A stretch of DNA of 64,000 nt from Davidsoniella eucalypti (Eukaryota; Ascomycota; Sordariomycetes; Microascales; Ceratocystidaceae), in NCBI GenBank assembly GCA_004009845.1, contig RMBW01000009.1, forward strand, positions 1 through 64,000, written 5' to 3'. The notes beneath the pieces were generated by a model. It worked only from the letters and a program-made list of their open reading frames with translations. It ran no database searches and was not told the DNA's origin. The number at the start of each line of letters is the position of its first letter. Position 1 is the first letter of the stretch. Position numbers and translations under genes: made by a program. Below are positions 11,510 to 23,113 of this stretch, one piece after another.

Positions 11510-12020
11510 GATAGTGGGTAGTAAGTGGGATTTAGACGACAGGAAGAAGAGTAACAAAGAGACTAGGCGAGATCTCCGGACGATTAAAGAGAATCTAAAG
11601 GGAGATCTGATGAATTACCGGTAGAATCGGCGTTGGCAAAGGGTTAGGTTGCAGTAAATATTGGCGCCAGCTACAGAAATCGAAGTAGACTAGCTACTGC
11701 TACAAATGCACTGAATTATTTGTTGTGTCAAGTTGTGGAAATGGAAGGGAAGGAAAGAGGTCCAAATTGTGCTTTTAGAAGCCGAGAATCGCAAGTAGCA
11801 AAAGCAGAGGCTCTTTCTTGCCTTGGTGGCGAATGAATGAACCAGCCTAGTTTAAGCTGTCATGCGTAACCCTAATCCAGGAACGGGCAAGTCTCAAGGT
11901 TATTGACACAACTGTATTGTGCACCGTATCAATGATAACGTGCACTGTACACGAATACACGAACGCAACAATGTCAAAAAAGCATCACAAAAAAGCATCG
12001 CTAGAAACATTTGGTGTTTA

Positions 12021-12026
12021 ACGCGT
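12021..12026. promoter_or_regulatory. ACGCGT, MCB-type box
   Basis: Perfect MluI cell-cycle-box core, about 450 bp upstream of the SUZ12 ATG. Binding by an MBF-type factor is inference. Confidence 0.35.
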
Positions 12027-12475
12027 TTTCATCACAGCGGCGCAACGCCGAGAGAAATTCATCCAAGCTTGCGTGAGTCTCTGCAGTTGCTACTTTTTTT
12101 CTCTCCTTTTTCTGTTATTTGTAGAGGGGCTCAACTTGTCAAATTCTGAAGCTGGGTTTTTTGTGGCTTCACTTGCATTTTTTTCTTCCTTTGTTTTTTT
12201 CGCTTGTCGCGTCGACAGAATCACTTTCTGGAGTTTCTCGTTTTGATACCCTTTCGATATACTTTTTTTTGCTAATGATCTGCACATGAAAATATCGTAT
12301 CGCATTTTACTTTCCTGTTTTATTATTATTACCCATACTTTGCTTTCGTCAGCGTTGCGACTAGACCATCCTTTAGATAGAGCCTTGGAGTTTAGGACGT
12401 CTTGCATCATAATCTACATATAGATAGATGCGCTGACGTTGTTTTGTGCATGAGGACATCTTCAGGCTTTCCCCA

Positions 12476-15303
12476 ATGTTTGCAACGTCTAGATCGACCC
12501 CGGAAAATGTCCAGGTTCCGTTCCTCTACCGGTCTCTGCGAAGACGAGCCTCTTCGCTTAGCCGGCCTGGCCATCGCCGTCAGGCTTCTTCCACCGACCA
12601 GACAGAGAAGCTCCGACCAACGTCGAGTCTTGTCCAGCTGGGAACAGTTAGTAATGCCAGCAGCATTACACAGAGCGTGTTATCTGTGCCACTGTCTAAG
12701 GCAGCGATGGGAGAGCAAGGGCTGTGTATCAGGCTGACACGGATAGTGCCCCGAGCTAGACGTGCGGAGGTATCTAGCCAAGAACGCTCTAGTCAGCCGT
12801 CGCCTTGCGAGGCCGATCAAGCTGATGGTCCAGCTGTATATCTGCTATACACGGTCAAGGTTCTAGGATACTCTGCAAACCGCTCTCAACTTAGTGTCAC
12901 AAGGCAGGATCGCTTGCCGCTAACTAGCCATGATTTTGATACTAGAAGTGACACTCTCCTTACGGAAATATCACTAAAGGGTTGTCCGGACATCTTTATT
13001 CCGGTCAAAGAACTTGCCGCTGTGCTTTCAGACGGCAGCATTGATATTTTCCAGAGCTATAAGCTCACAGTCCAGTTCACTGCTACGAAATGTTCTGTAT
13101 GGCCGCCTGCAGGTGTCGACCATGGCTCTAGCCAGTCACGGCGCTCATCGCTGGTAGCTAGTGACATCGATCTTTTCAAAGGGGGATCAAAACAAAGCTC
13201 GTTGTATGTATATGACTTCGAAGGAGCCTTGAGGCAGACGCAGTATCGCCTCGAGGTTTGCTCCGAGTGGACATTGCCACCCCCAAGATCTATGAGATTT
13301 CCAGATAAAACATCGATGCCGACCTCACCGGGGCTGTTTCCTCGAACTGAAGTTAGAATACCTAGCAAGTCTTCCAGAGAAGATCGGGGCTTGACTAGCA
13401 CAACATCTGTTCAACTAGCTCGGCTTCTTGTGGCACAGCCGGGCACTCAGCAAAGGCCTAGCTACCTGGTACGCAGTAGCCCGCTAAAAACAATCACAGA
13501 CTTGACACGGGAACAATCCTCGGCATTCCCAGGCACGGCGCAAAATGAGGACTCTGTTTCTGGAAGTCAGCCAAACCACGAAGACGACGGAGATGGCCGT
13601 GTTGTTGAAATGATAGATGCTCCGGCACTATCTATGTCACTACAACCCCAGTCTAATCGTATGGTGGCATCTCCAGACCGAAATGCTAATACTTTAGCTT
13701 CACCATTTCAAAAGATGGTGGCTTCTCACCAAGACACTGAATATAGTAATGGTTCTGGTCCGGACCCAATCTATCCAGTGATTATTCCCCTACCAGACTT
13801 GGCATACATAAGTTCTACAGCCCAAGACTCGCGCGCAACCTCTATGGATACTTCCGAGAGTATATATACACAGGCCACTGCGGAAAGCATCTCTACGCTA
13901 GAAGACCCAGATCCATCTCAAAACTCTTCAATCTCAAAACGACACACTTCGGAGCAGTCTTCGAAGCCCACAAGCGAAGCAACGGAAGAGCAGGGCCACC
14001 GCCGGCTTCGTGATCGTCCCAAACTGGCTACTTACAATCTGAAGCAACTTGTCAACGGTCAGCTTGGCCGTGAAGTTACGCCTGCCAGCCATGCCCCGCT
14101 AAAGTCTAAAAAAAGCCGTCGGGCGCCCGTAATTGGTACTGGCCTCGTGAATTACTACTTTGAGCACTGTTGGATCACTAGGGATCGTTTTCGGTGTCTG
14201 ACCTGCGGAAACATCAACATGTCGTTGGAGCTCTTGGCACAGCACTTGAAGACCGCCCATCGCAACGTTGAGTTCTACCAGGTTCCTATGGCGGACACGG
14301 ATGAAACCGCCGCTATGGATGAGGTTGTCCCTAGAATCTATATCCGACCAATGCCGCGTCTGGGTACTAGCGTCAAGGCGAACAAGCAACTGTCTCTCAC
14401 TGATCCCGAGGCTTTGGTAGCCGAAATGACCCGCGTGGAGCCTTTGGTGAGTCTGCTCGTGTATAAATTATCCATTGTTTCACTATATTGACAATTAATT
14501 CGTAGAAATTCAAACCTGATGAGAACGAGACCTTTATTGTCCCAGATAATGGCCTTCCCATCTATGACCACACTACGCATACACTACTACAGCCCGGGTC
14601 TCTTCATACACAAGCTCATCTAGATAAGTCATGGCTCATCCACCGCCATCAATGCGCTCTGGCTGAATATACCGATATCACCGGTGAAGAGAAGGCCTAT
14701 GTGCTAGCTTGGAGCACTTACTCGCTCGCACATGACACGACACGGGCGACTGTTGCGCGTATCTGGCTTTCCTTTTTGAACGACCACCTATCATGGCTGA
14801 TCGCCTCTGACGACCGCGTATTCCAGGTGGTCAAGCATGCAGCCGCCCTAACAGCTTGTGACGTGCTAGACCAAGACACCCACGATGCCGCTCTAGCGCT
14901 TGTCCAACAAGCCGCCGACGCCTGGGCTAGCAAACTAGAGACCTGTGACCTCGCAGCTGGCGGAGACGCGCAAGAGGCCGCCCGACGCAAACAATGCATA
15001 CGGGCTGAAGCTGAGGCGCTGAATCCCGTGGCTGACGTACGGTCGCCCCGCCAAGGCACCTGTTGCACACTGTGTAATCTGCGTATTCTGGCGGGATCGT
15101 GGACGGTCAAGTGTGCCGAGGCACAGTGCGGGTCAGAATTCCATGGACGCTGTGTCAAGCGGCGTGGAGAAACAGGCTTCTTTACTCGATCCTGGACATG
15201 TCCGCCATGTCGGAGTAGAACCAAGAAGGAGGCCAACGAATCGCAAACACCGAAGGCTAAGACGCCGAAAACACGACTGGGTTTTACATTTAATCCGTGG
15301 TAG
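12476..15303 (+). CDS. SUZ12: Suz12-type PRC2 subunit with VEFS box and C-terminal PHD finger
   Basis: The exons are 12476..14446 and 14506..15303 (922 aa); the intron is 59 nt, GTGAGT to TAG, phase 0. The ATG at 12476 is the first in frame; the codon at 12446 is GTG. The N-terminus has the PFLYRSLRRRASSL stretch expected where Suz12 contacts partner subunits. A C2-like region (about 90-290) is followed by a disordered Ser-rich part and a C2H2 finger (CLTC then HLKTAH, about 574-595). The VEFS box follows (about 675-790; IYDHTTHTLLQPG, LDKSWLIHRHQ, EKAYVLAWSTYS). Suz12 is the scaffold of Polycomb repressive complex 2, which methylates H3K27. Unusually, residues 842-895 form a full PHD pattern, C-x2-C-x12-C-x4-C-x4-H-x2-C-x15-C-x2-C, with the typical Trp two residues before Cys7. 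The last residues are basic. Confidence 0.87.
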
Positions 15304-15718
15304 AAGGAAGGAAAGCTGTTGATATACGCAAGTTAGGGACGAAACTATTCCTTGGATGAAAAAAAGCGATGATGGGATATTAATCTTGAATAGACAATTG
15401 AACGTATGTAGAATAGAGTTAATCAAGACTTCTTTGCACGATGAAAATAAAAAATTCGATGATGAAATGTGATATAGTATTACAGTTAGTGAAGACGTCC
15501 AATATAAGGGAAAAGAAAGAAACTGATGAGCGAGATAAAAAACAGAGAAAGAATATATCCTTTTATTTTTCAAAAGTCAGCCAAAAAGGGAAGCAATATA
15601 AAGGAACAAAAGAAAGATAATGACCCCCAAAAAACGCCGTGGAATATGAAAGAAGAAAAAAAAGCGAGAAGATGTACCAAAAATGAGAAATAAAATGAAA
15701 GCAAGATGTAATTATGCC
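15304..15718. other. Convergent 3' region, SUZ12 and SF3B2
   Basis: AT-rich sequence with purine-rich stretches. It probably holds the two facing 3' UTRs. Nothing else seen. Confidence 0.5.
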
Positions 15719-17536
15719 TTAGAACCTATATTTAGCCGTCTTCTTCTTTTCTTGTCTCTCTGCATCCATCTTCTGTCTCTTCCGTGATTCTTGCGCAATC
15801 ATATCCGCGATATCGTCATCTGGACCACCTCCCGAGCCGCCGGGAGCCGCCGCACCTCCATTACGCCATTGAGCACCAACGCCTTCTCGGGCCGAAGTCT
15901 CTGCGAATTTTTGCGCTAGTTCTTCTTTACTTAGACCGCCACCGGCCTGAAGAGCGTCGACGTCGATGGCTACATCGACATCACCGGGCTTTTTACGTTT
16001 ACGGGTATCGTCGTCGACGCCAAGCATTGGTGGACGACCAGATGCGGCACTGAGATCGTATGTGCGTTCACTACCGAAGAGACCGGACGCTCCGGCGCCG
16101 GACACACGTTGTTCGGGTAGGACGGTGTAGGCTGAGCGAGGGGCACCACCGCTGTGTTCTTCGGTTTCGATGCCACGGCGGGTCTTGCGTAGATCCATTT
16201 CACCGGCTATCGAGGTCTCGACGCCAGCGTCGTAGTCGGTGGGCACATGTGTGGCATATCCGCTGGGCGAGCGGGCGCCCGATGGTGAGTGTACCTGGTC
16301 GTTGTCTTCGTCCTCTTCATCGTCGGAGTCTTCTTCCTCGTCGGAATCTTCCTCTTCGACATCCTCCTCTTCGCGTGGCTGTAGTTCACCCCAGATGCTG
16401 CGATCGATGGCTTCTGTTGTTGTGGGGGCGAGTTGCTTGCCGTTGAGATCTGTTAGGCCGTACACGTCACCGCCGTATAATGGACGGTTGTGTTCGTCAA
16501 CGGGCACTTTACCCCATTGGCCGGGCATGAAACCCCACGATCCACCGGGTGGTGGTGGCGCATTGAGGCCGGGAATCTTAAGGGCGGGATATGATGGTGG
16601 CAGACCAACTCGCTGTTGGTTGATCAGCCACGGTGGTGGTGCGCCAGGCGGCATACCGAGAGCTTCTTTCGTCTCATCACTCAGCTCGCCAGGACGGAAA
16701 CTGCGGTAGTCGACTTCGAGCTCTTTGCCTTCGTAGTAAACCTCACCGAAGCGGGTGAGCTCGGGTTTCTCTTGAAAGCGGAAGAAAGCGTCGTACAGCT
16801 TCTGGTAGTCGATATCTAATCTGCCCATTTTGGGTTGCACGCGCTCACGCTGCTTTTGCTTAAGCGACTGCGCATCCTGCTTTTCCAACACGGCGTCTCG
16901 CATCTCTGTGATTCCCGTCTCGGCAATGAACTTGGGTAGTCGGAATGGTGGTTTCTCGATACCGCGCTTGGAGGATAGGTATTCGCGCTTGAGTGACCAA
17001 TGGGCTGGTACGGGCACAACATTGCGCTGGGCTTTGATCTGTACAAGTAACCGGGGATCCGGTGAGTTGACATCTTGCCACTCGACGATCTCTGGCACGT
17101 TGACTAAAGCCTTGAGCTCGGCAATCGATAGCTGGGTGAGCTGCTTGCGCTTCTTCTTGGACATGCGTAGCGGCTCCTCTTCATCTGGGATCTCGTCATC
17201 ACTGTACATGACCTCGCCTTGGTGGCCAGCGTTGGCTTCGCGGGCAACTTGATCGTGCTCAAAGTCAGCTCCGAACTTCTTGAAGATATCCTTGAACATG
17301 GAGAAGGTCGGGTCGTCGTTCACATCGAGGATCTCAATGTCTTCATTGGCTGCCTCAGTGGCAGTGGTAGTAGCAGCAGGTTCTGACAGTGCCGGCTTGG
17401 CCTGAATATCGATTTCGGTCTGATTTTCGGGATTGGACTCTTCGACAGGCTTGATTGTCTCGGCGGCTGCTATCTTTTTCTGGTCCTTCTTTCTAGCACG
17501 CCGCATCTGGTTCTTCGTCATCTTTTGGGTTGCCAT
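15719..17536 (-). CDS. CUS1: SF3B2/CUS1, U2 snRNP SF3b subunit (SAP145)
   Basis: Single exon, 605 aa from the ATG at 17536..17534 (start MATQKM); the frame upstream has no better start. The N-terminus is basic (NQMRRARKKDQKK) and followed by an acidic, Ala/Glu-rich part. The DUF382 block (about 150-290) contains VEWQDVNSPDPRLLVQIKAQRNVVPVP-type sequence, the PAHWSLKREYLSSKRG segment and FIAETGITEMRDA. A PSP domain follows (about 310-365: FRPGELSDETKEALGMPPG, then PPPWLINQQRVGLPPSYP). The rest contains LNAPPPPGGSWGF, GQWGKVPVDEHNRPLYG and a Glu/Asp run. SF3b holds U2 snRNA on the intron branch point; Cus1 bridges it to the SF3B4/Hsh49 partner. Length fits filamentous fungi, longer than yeast Cus1. 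SLY41 is divergent from it across 1.6 kb. Confidence 0.95.
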   Translation of the reverse strand: MATQKMTKNQMRRARKKDQKKIAAAETIKPVEESNPENQTEIDIQAKPALSEPAATTTATEAANEDIEILDVNDDPTFSMFKDIFKKFGADFEHDQVAREANAGHQGEVMYSDDEIPDEEEPLRMSKKKRKQLTQLSIAELKALVNVPEIVEWQDVNSPDPRLLVQIKAQRNVVPVPAHWSLKREYLSSKRGIEKPPFRLPKFIAETGITEMRDAVLEKQDAQSLKQKQRERVQPKMGRLDIDYQKLYDAFFRFQEKPELTRFGEVYYEGKELEVDYRSFRPGELSDETKEALGMPPGAPPPWLINQQRVGLPPSYPALKIPGLNAPPPPGGSWGFMPGQWGKVPVDEHNRPLYGGDVYGLTDLNGKQLAPTTTEAIDRSIWGELQPREEEDVEEEDSDEEEDSDDEEDEDNDQVHSPSGARSPSGYATHVPTDYDAGVETSIAGEMDLRKTRRGIETEEHSGGAPRSAYTVLPEQRVSGAGASGLFGSERTYDLSAASGRPPMLGVDDDTRKRKKPGDVDVAIDVDALQAGGGLSKEELAQKFAETSAREGVGAQWRNGGAAAPGGSGGGPDDDIADMIAQESRKRQKMDAERQEKKKTAKYRF

Positions 17537-19128
17537 GATGGGCAGATTGTGCTGCGAGTACCGCCAGGCAAAAGTAGCTTTTATTGATATTTGGAGAGCG
17601 AGTATAGAAACGGGAGGTTTTGGGTTGGCACAGGCAAGTAAGATTCTGAGCTTCACGAGGCTATTGATAATGCGATCCGTGAAAGATCGAGGACTTCGAG
17701 GCGTAATGAAATGTCAATTTTGAGGTTGGTAGTTCGAGCCGGATCAGCAGAAAAAGATAGCGTCTCAATTGAGTGCAAAAACGCGAGCAAAGGGCCAATG
17801 TGAGGACGTCGGTGTGGTTGTCTGCGATGCAAACTCTCAGCCTTGTTCCGGTATCTGACGTTTTTTTTTCTCGTCGGCAGTTCCAAAAACTTGACCTTAC
17901 AGAAAGCGCGACTGGCGGGCCGTCGAGAGTATATGCGACGCGCGGTCAGCTGTCAGCTCTTATCACGTGCTTGCGATTCTGTTGCTATCTTTGGGTACGA
18001 TCGAGGCTACAGTGGGGCTCTGGCTCGCTTTTAGCGTCTGTTTCTAGTTGAGGGTTCTAAAACTAAAAACCAAGCCACTAAAGGCTGGCCTATGTATCTG
18101 TACATGTACATCTGTAGCTGTAAGCTGACGTTTTCTAGTGCTAGCAATGTTTCGGCGGCCCCTTAATACCTTAGTAGCAAGGACTGCTGGATGCATAGAT
18201 GCATAGAAGGATTTAGAGGCCTGGGTCAAAGAAGCCAAGTTCTCCTTCTGGAAAACATGCTGGCCTGGCTGGATGCTGCGATTGTAGGAACGGGTGGCCC
18301 TGACAGATCTGAGAGACACCTTTTTGAATACGATGGTGATCCGCTAGCACAGCCTTAAGATTGAACAAATATAGTTGTAAGGACTATTTTATTGTCCTCT
18401 GTCTTTTCATTTGTCTGGCTAGTTTATATAAGACATAATCCAACCAACACATTTAGCCGACCTAGCCATCTCATTCATTTAATTCTGGACTACATGAGCA
18501 GTTGAACTAATATTTATTGGCTTTCTTTTTTCTGCGCCAGTTCTGCAGTTTCCTCGTGTCCCAGTCTGTTTTCCACGTCTAATATCGGCAGTTGCTCTGG
18601 CGGGAGTTGCTTGTGGTTATCTCTACTTCTTGTTATCTATTTTATTTATTCATTCCAGCTTCGTTTGGCCTTGTCCGTTTTTTCTGTTATTTTTTCCACC
18701 AGACCTCCCTTCGTTTCGTCTTTCGTTACCATTGCATTGTATTATTTTCGTCTATATCCGGCGACAGCTCGAGTCCACCGAACAACCGTCGGTGCTTTGA
18801 TACGCGCTTCTTTAGATTGGCTTGCCTCAGCCCGTTTGCATCCTCGTTTTCGGCACACTGTATCTTCATATCTTGACGGCGTTGATAAGCTTTCTGAGTC
18901 TCTGGCACCCCTTCATTCCTGGTGATAGGCCCTGTTTCTGCTTCTCTCGCTTGGATTCGTCTCTCACCCTAGCGGTCTCTTGGTCTCTTGGACGCACTAT
19001 ATCATTAGACACGACCATAACTACATCTACGCTTACTAGCACCGCAATAACGCCCCTCGACTCTTGGCTTTCCAACAGCGAATCCTTGGCCAACCTACAC
19101 GCATTCTTTACCCTTGATCCACTGCATT
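17537..19128. other. Divergent promoter region, SF3B2 and SLY41
   Basis: 1.6 kb. A CACGTG lies at 17964-17969, about 430 bp upstream of the SF3B2 ATG, next to an ACGCGCGG stretch. The SLY41 side (18400-19128) is long, CT-rich and probably a leader. No gene seen. Confidence 0.5.
17964..17969. promoter_or_regulatory. CACGTG E-box
   Basis: TCACGTGC context in the SF3B2/SLY41 divergent region. It is one of six intergenic E-boxes in the window. Confidence 0.35.
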
Positions 19129-20863
19129 ATGGCTAGCAACGAAAAAGGTGACCGCTATCTCGAGCCGCTCGACACTGGCGCTGCTGTGGCTTCGCTCTCG
19201 GGCCACGACACAGTTATAGGCGGGGCTCAGCGCTGGGCTCCGCGTCGTGATACTGGCGCGAACGACCCGACATCTCCCAGCTGGCGAGCGTCTGCGGCTG
19301 GGTCGACCGCTCTCCCGACAGCACATGGCACTCGCCGCTCTAGCATCTCCGATACGCTGCGCCGGGTGCGCAACAGCAGCATAAGCCAGTCTGAGCTGGC
19401 TGGGGCATTGCGGGCGCCGATCTCGCCAACATTGATAGTACGTCGACTTTCTACATAGTATAGCATAGTATGTATCCGTTGCTAACCGCCTGCCGCAGGT
19501 CCTCTGTATAATCTGGTGGACTACCTCGTTGCTCACAAATACCTCGTCAAAGTCCATCCTCAACGCCTTCCCGAAGCCTGCCACTCTCACCGTGGTCCAG
19601 TTCGTCTTTGTGGCCTCGTATTGTCTGCTGTGGTCATGGTTATCAACTGTGTTTCCGCAGCTCAAGAAGACTGTACCCGCGCTCAAGTACCCTCTGCGCC
19701 GGCCGTCGCACGACGTTATCCGCACTACGCTGCCTATGGCTCTCTTCCAGATCGGTGGCCACTTACTGAGCTCTAATGCGACCTCCATGATTCCAGTGTC
19801 TCTTGTACACACTATCAAGGGCCTCTCGCCACTGTTCACCGTGCTGGCCTATCGCATGCTCTACAGCATCCCCTACCCCGTAGCTACCTATGTGTCACTA
19901 GTTCCGTTGACACTGGGTGTGTTCCTGGCCTGCTCTGGTAATATCACGTTTGGTGGCCAGTTCTTGGGTGTCATCTATGCGCTCATGGCCGCCATCATCT
20001 TTGTCACACAGAACATTTACTCCAAGCAACTGTTCAACGAGCGCGCCAAGGCCGAGGCCGAGGGTTTGGGCATGCAGAGCAAGAAACTGGACAAGCTGAA
20101 CCTACTCTTTTACTCATCCAGCTTGGCCTTTATTCTGACCCTTCCCATCTGGTTCTTCTCTGAAGGCTGGACACTTCTTGCCGACTTCTTCAGCGACGGC
20201 TTGGTGGATCCTAGCGGCAGGCCTGGCTCGATGGACCACAGCCGCCTGACGCTCGAGTTCTTCCTTAACGGGTCGTTCCACTTTGGCCAAAATCTTATTG
20301 CCTTTGTACTACTCGGCATGGTCTCGCCCGTCACATACTCGGTATGCAGTTTGATCAAGCGCGTGTACATCATCGTCGCCTCGCTTATCTGGTTCCGCAA
20401 CCCGACCACGCGCGTCCAGGCCTTTGGCATTGCCCTGACCTTTGTCGGTCTCTGGCTCTACGACCGGTCCAACGAGGGCAACAAGGCCGATCGCAAAGTC
20501 CGCACTATGGCCGCCGCGCCCAATGCCGCGCCTCTACTACCCACGAGCAACAACACGTCTACGGGAAAGTCCTCCTCAGTGCTGGATCTCGGTGATTCTA
20601 ATAGCACATACAACTACAATAGCTACAACGCATACAACCAATCATCAGCCGCGGCAACCGGCTCCGTCTTTTCTTCGTCGCCCGTCCCGGTTTCTAGCTA
20701 CGGATTCATGTCACCGGCCATGGATGACTTTAGCAAAAAGCACGATGCTGAGCCCATATCACGCGTATCGCAGGCCCCGACGTGGCTTCCACCCGGCACG
20801 AAGCAGGAGGACACGTGGCGGCTAGGTGATCAGCAAGCAGGAATTGTGAATAGTGTTGCTTAG
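19129..20863 (+). CDS. SLY41: SLY41-type triose-phosphate-translocator family transporter
   Basis: The exons are 19129..19437 and 19499..20863 (557 aa); the intron is 61 nt, GTACGT donor, GCTAAC branch point, CAG acceptor. The ATG at 19129 is the first in frame. About 100 hydrophilic cytosolic residues, with RRSSIS-type phosphorylation context, lead into about ten membrane segments. Recognisable TPT/EamA blocks are the first segment (LCIIWWTTSLLTNTSSKSIL), FPKPATLTVVQFVF, HTIKGLSPLFTVLAYRM and the last repeat, YSVCSLIKRVYIIVASLIWFRNP. The C-terminus is Ser/Asn-rich and soluble. The family exchanges phosphorylated sugars or similar metabolites; yeast Sly41 is an ER/Golgi protein found as a suppressor of loss of Ypt1. 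The exact substrate cannot be read from the sequence. Confidence 0.88.
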
Positions 20864-21437
20864 AATCATGATCACGGGATCTTAGTTTTTTTTTCTCATT
20901 TGATTTCTTTGTTTTATATTTCTTGTTGTTCTAGAGATCTTTGTTTTTTTCTATAAACGTACTACATCTTTTTCTTTTCTTCGTCTTGCATCAGACTCGC
21001 TCATTTTTTATGGCGGCAATCTCTTCCCTTTATTCTTAGTATTATACATTTTTCTCTCTTAACACTCCATAACTATGCTGTGTTTTTTTTCAAATCATTA
21101 ATCCTTTTTTATTTACTTTTTTTGCTTCATACTCATGTTTTAGAACTTTTGGAGTTTAGAATTCGGATGATTATCAAAGGCTAGGCGGAAAGAAATACCA
21201 TGTAATGCTTTATTGTTTATATATTATCACTTAAATTTGAATGAATAGTATTTTTTACTAGTACTACTAATGGAAATCAGAATAAAAGATATATAAGAAT
21301 CGCTGAAACTCAGAGTACAACAAAAAAGAAACAGATCGTCTATGACATTAATATGGTGCCCATCTCTCAAAGCCCTGATTGCTTTTTTCCTACATATGCT
21401 GCTCTCAAGATCTTGACGGGATATTGTCCCAATTCGT
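20864..21437. other. Convergent 3' region, SLY41 and ORC5
   Basis: AT-rich, with many T-runs. It probably holds the two facing 3' UTRs. No gene seen. Confidence 0.5.
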
Positions 21438-23113
21438 CTATTCAACGAGCCAGTCTTCGATCTCTAGGCTAACACTACGACCTATTGACCGTACATCGTC
21501 CCAGGAAACCGTGATCCTCCAACGCGCACTACGGTCCATGAGATCCGAGCCCATGCCGACTCTAGCCAACAAGCGTAGACTCGCCAAGGTAGCCATTGCC
21601 ACGCCGATGTCTCCATCCAAGCCCATAGCAGCCTGCGCTTTAGCCTGTGACGTGTTGACGCCCATAACGCCAGCAGCCCATTCTGTGCGCACCGTGGCTA
21701 GGATGGCCATCATACGTTCCATGACAAAACTGTGGGCGCCGAGCAACTTCCGCGCAATCTTGCGATGTTTAGATCGTTGACGGTGGCCCTGTGGCAACGT
21801 ACTAGATAGTCCACCACGCTTCTTTTTCTTGCCGTGATGAAAGGTTGAAAATACAGTGAGATCATGACGCGCGGGGTTGTGTGAGGCTAGGTAGGCCGCG
21901 ATGAGGATCAGTCGCGGCATGGTCGGTAGTAGGACAGCGAGATCCTTCTTGGGCGGTGGTGGCGCAACACTGATGAGAGAATCGGAGGTAGCATTGGTGG
22001 TTATAGTGGTGCTTGATGCGCCTGAATCTGTGACTTGGGGTGTATCAGCCGGCGCGGGTGCCTTAGCATAGCGCGTGTGTGGCACAGTGACTAGCGAAGG
22101 GTTGATCAACGCCTCGTCCTGGAAATGCACACGGGCAGCAATCAGCAGCTTTGAGAACTCTGTGGGATCATGAGTGCCAGCCTCGATAGGAGCGACAAAT
22201 AGTGGCCAGAGACGCTCACAGCTACTACGTAGTAACAGCAGCGTGCGCGTGGCAGCCTTGGCCAGCGAGTCGTGGACAGTGCCGCAGAAACGCGTCCAGA
22301 GATGGTGAGTTTCCTGTTCGTCCATATTAGCGACGGGGGCAGGTGTCGTGAGGGCTAGAATCTTGACGAATTCGTGCTTGGCGTAGTTGGGGAAATGAAC
22401 ATTCATAACGGCGGTTGTACGCAAGAACGACGGAGGCGGGACGGAGACAACGAATACGCATGTGAGGCACAAGATCTACAAGACATTTGAGTGGTTAGCC
22501 GAGGTAGTCTAAATATTAGTTTCTCGGATTTTCGGTAACCTACAACTTCAGAGAGTCGGGCAAGGCCAGCAACCAGAGTCCCCGCGGCTTCACGCTGGGC
22601 ATCGATACCGTCGAAAACCAGCACAAAGTGACGTCGTGGCGGGCGCACATCAGCGCCTTCAGCGGCCCATGCGCCGAGGATCTGAGATAGCTCAATGGTG
22701 TACTGGGCGAGGTTCTCACAGTTCGGCACAGCTAGTGGCATTCCAATGGCTTCTTGCACAAGCGCAATGCTGCGCTCAAACATGTGTCTGCTAGTGATGC
22801 ATTGGACCGAGTTGATGACGGCATGCTTTAGCGTCCAGTCGGCGGTTGAGGCGGCGGAGATACGGGCCGCTACACCGGCCACGATGGTGGACTTGCCGGT
22901 AGATTCGGGGCCGTAGACTACAAGGTTGCGGGCGATGGCAGCATCGGGCTAAAGGGTAGCGATACTTTGGTTAGACTTTCAATTACTGAGCTAGATCGGT
23001 AGTAAACATACGTGAAGCAGCGTTGCTAGCGTCTCAATCTGCAATTGGCGGCATGGATGTGAGTCTAGAAGGTCTTGCATGAGGCCTAAGCCAGGAGCCT
23101 GGAAGAGAGCCAT
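21438..23113 (-). CDS. ORC5: ORC5, origin recognition complex subunit 5
   Basis: Reading leftwards, the exons are 23113..23012, 22948..22544 and 22475..21438 (514 aa); both introns are short and GT-AG (donors GTATGT and GTAGGT) in phase 0. The protein starts MALFQAPGLGLMQDLL, and residues 47-55 hold the Walker A motif GPESTGKST. A Walker-B-like stretch, FVLVFDGID, lies at about residue 130, followed by VVSVPPPSFLRTT in exon 3, typical of the Orc5 AAA+ fold. The C-terminal half contains the LPTMPRLILIAAYLASHNPARHD segment and a basic KKKKRGG insert, and it ends in a winged-helix-like region. ORC marks replication origins and loads the MCM helicase; Orc5 binds ATP. Two AGACGCGCT motifs lie 142-163 bp upstream of the ATG, suggesting G1/S control. 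Confidence 0.9.

Larger units (their letters stand above)
10843..12475. other. Divergent promoter region, F-box/LRR gene and SUZ12
   Basis: 1.6 kb between divergent genes. Contents: a five-copy 7-bp tandem repeat at 11475-11509, an AACCCTAA telobox at 11868-11875, a perfect ACGCGT at 12021-12026 and T-rich tracts before SUZ12. A 165-codon open frame on the minus strand at 11060-11557 looks like chance. Confidence 0.5.

Noticed and set aside
11060..11557. 165-codon minus-strand frame upstream of the F-box/LRR gene
   Set aside because: Spans a tandem repeat and has no recognisable domain; likely chance in leader DNA.
12446..12475. Longer SUZ12 start at 12446
   Set aside because: The codon is GTG; the first ATG in frame is 12476.
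2442..15303. HDA1 and SUZ12 as a chromatin gene cluster
   Set aside because: Unrelated genes lie between them and spacing is ordinary; proximity looks incidental.
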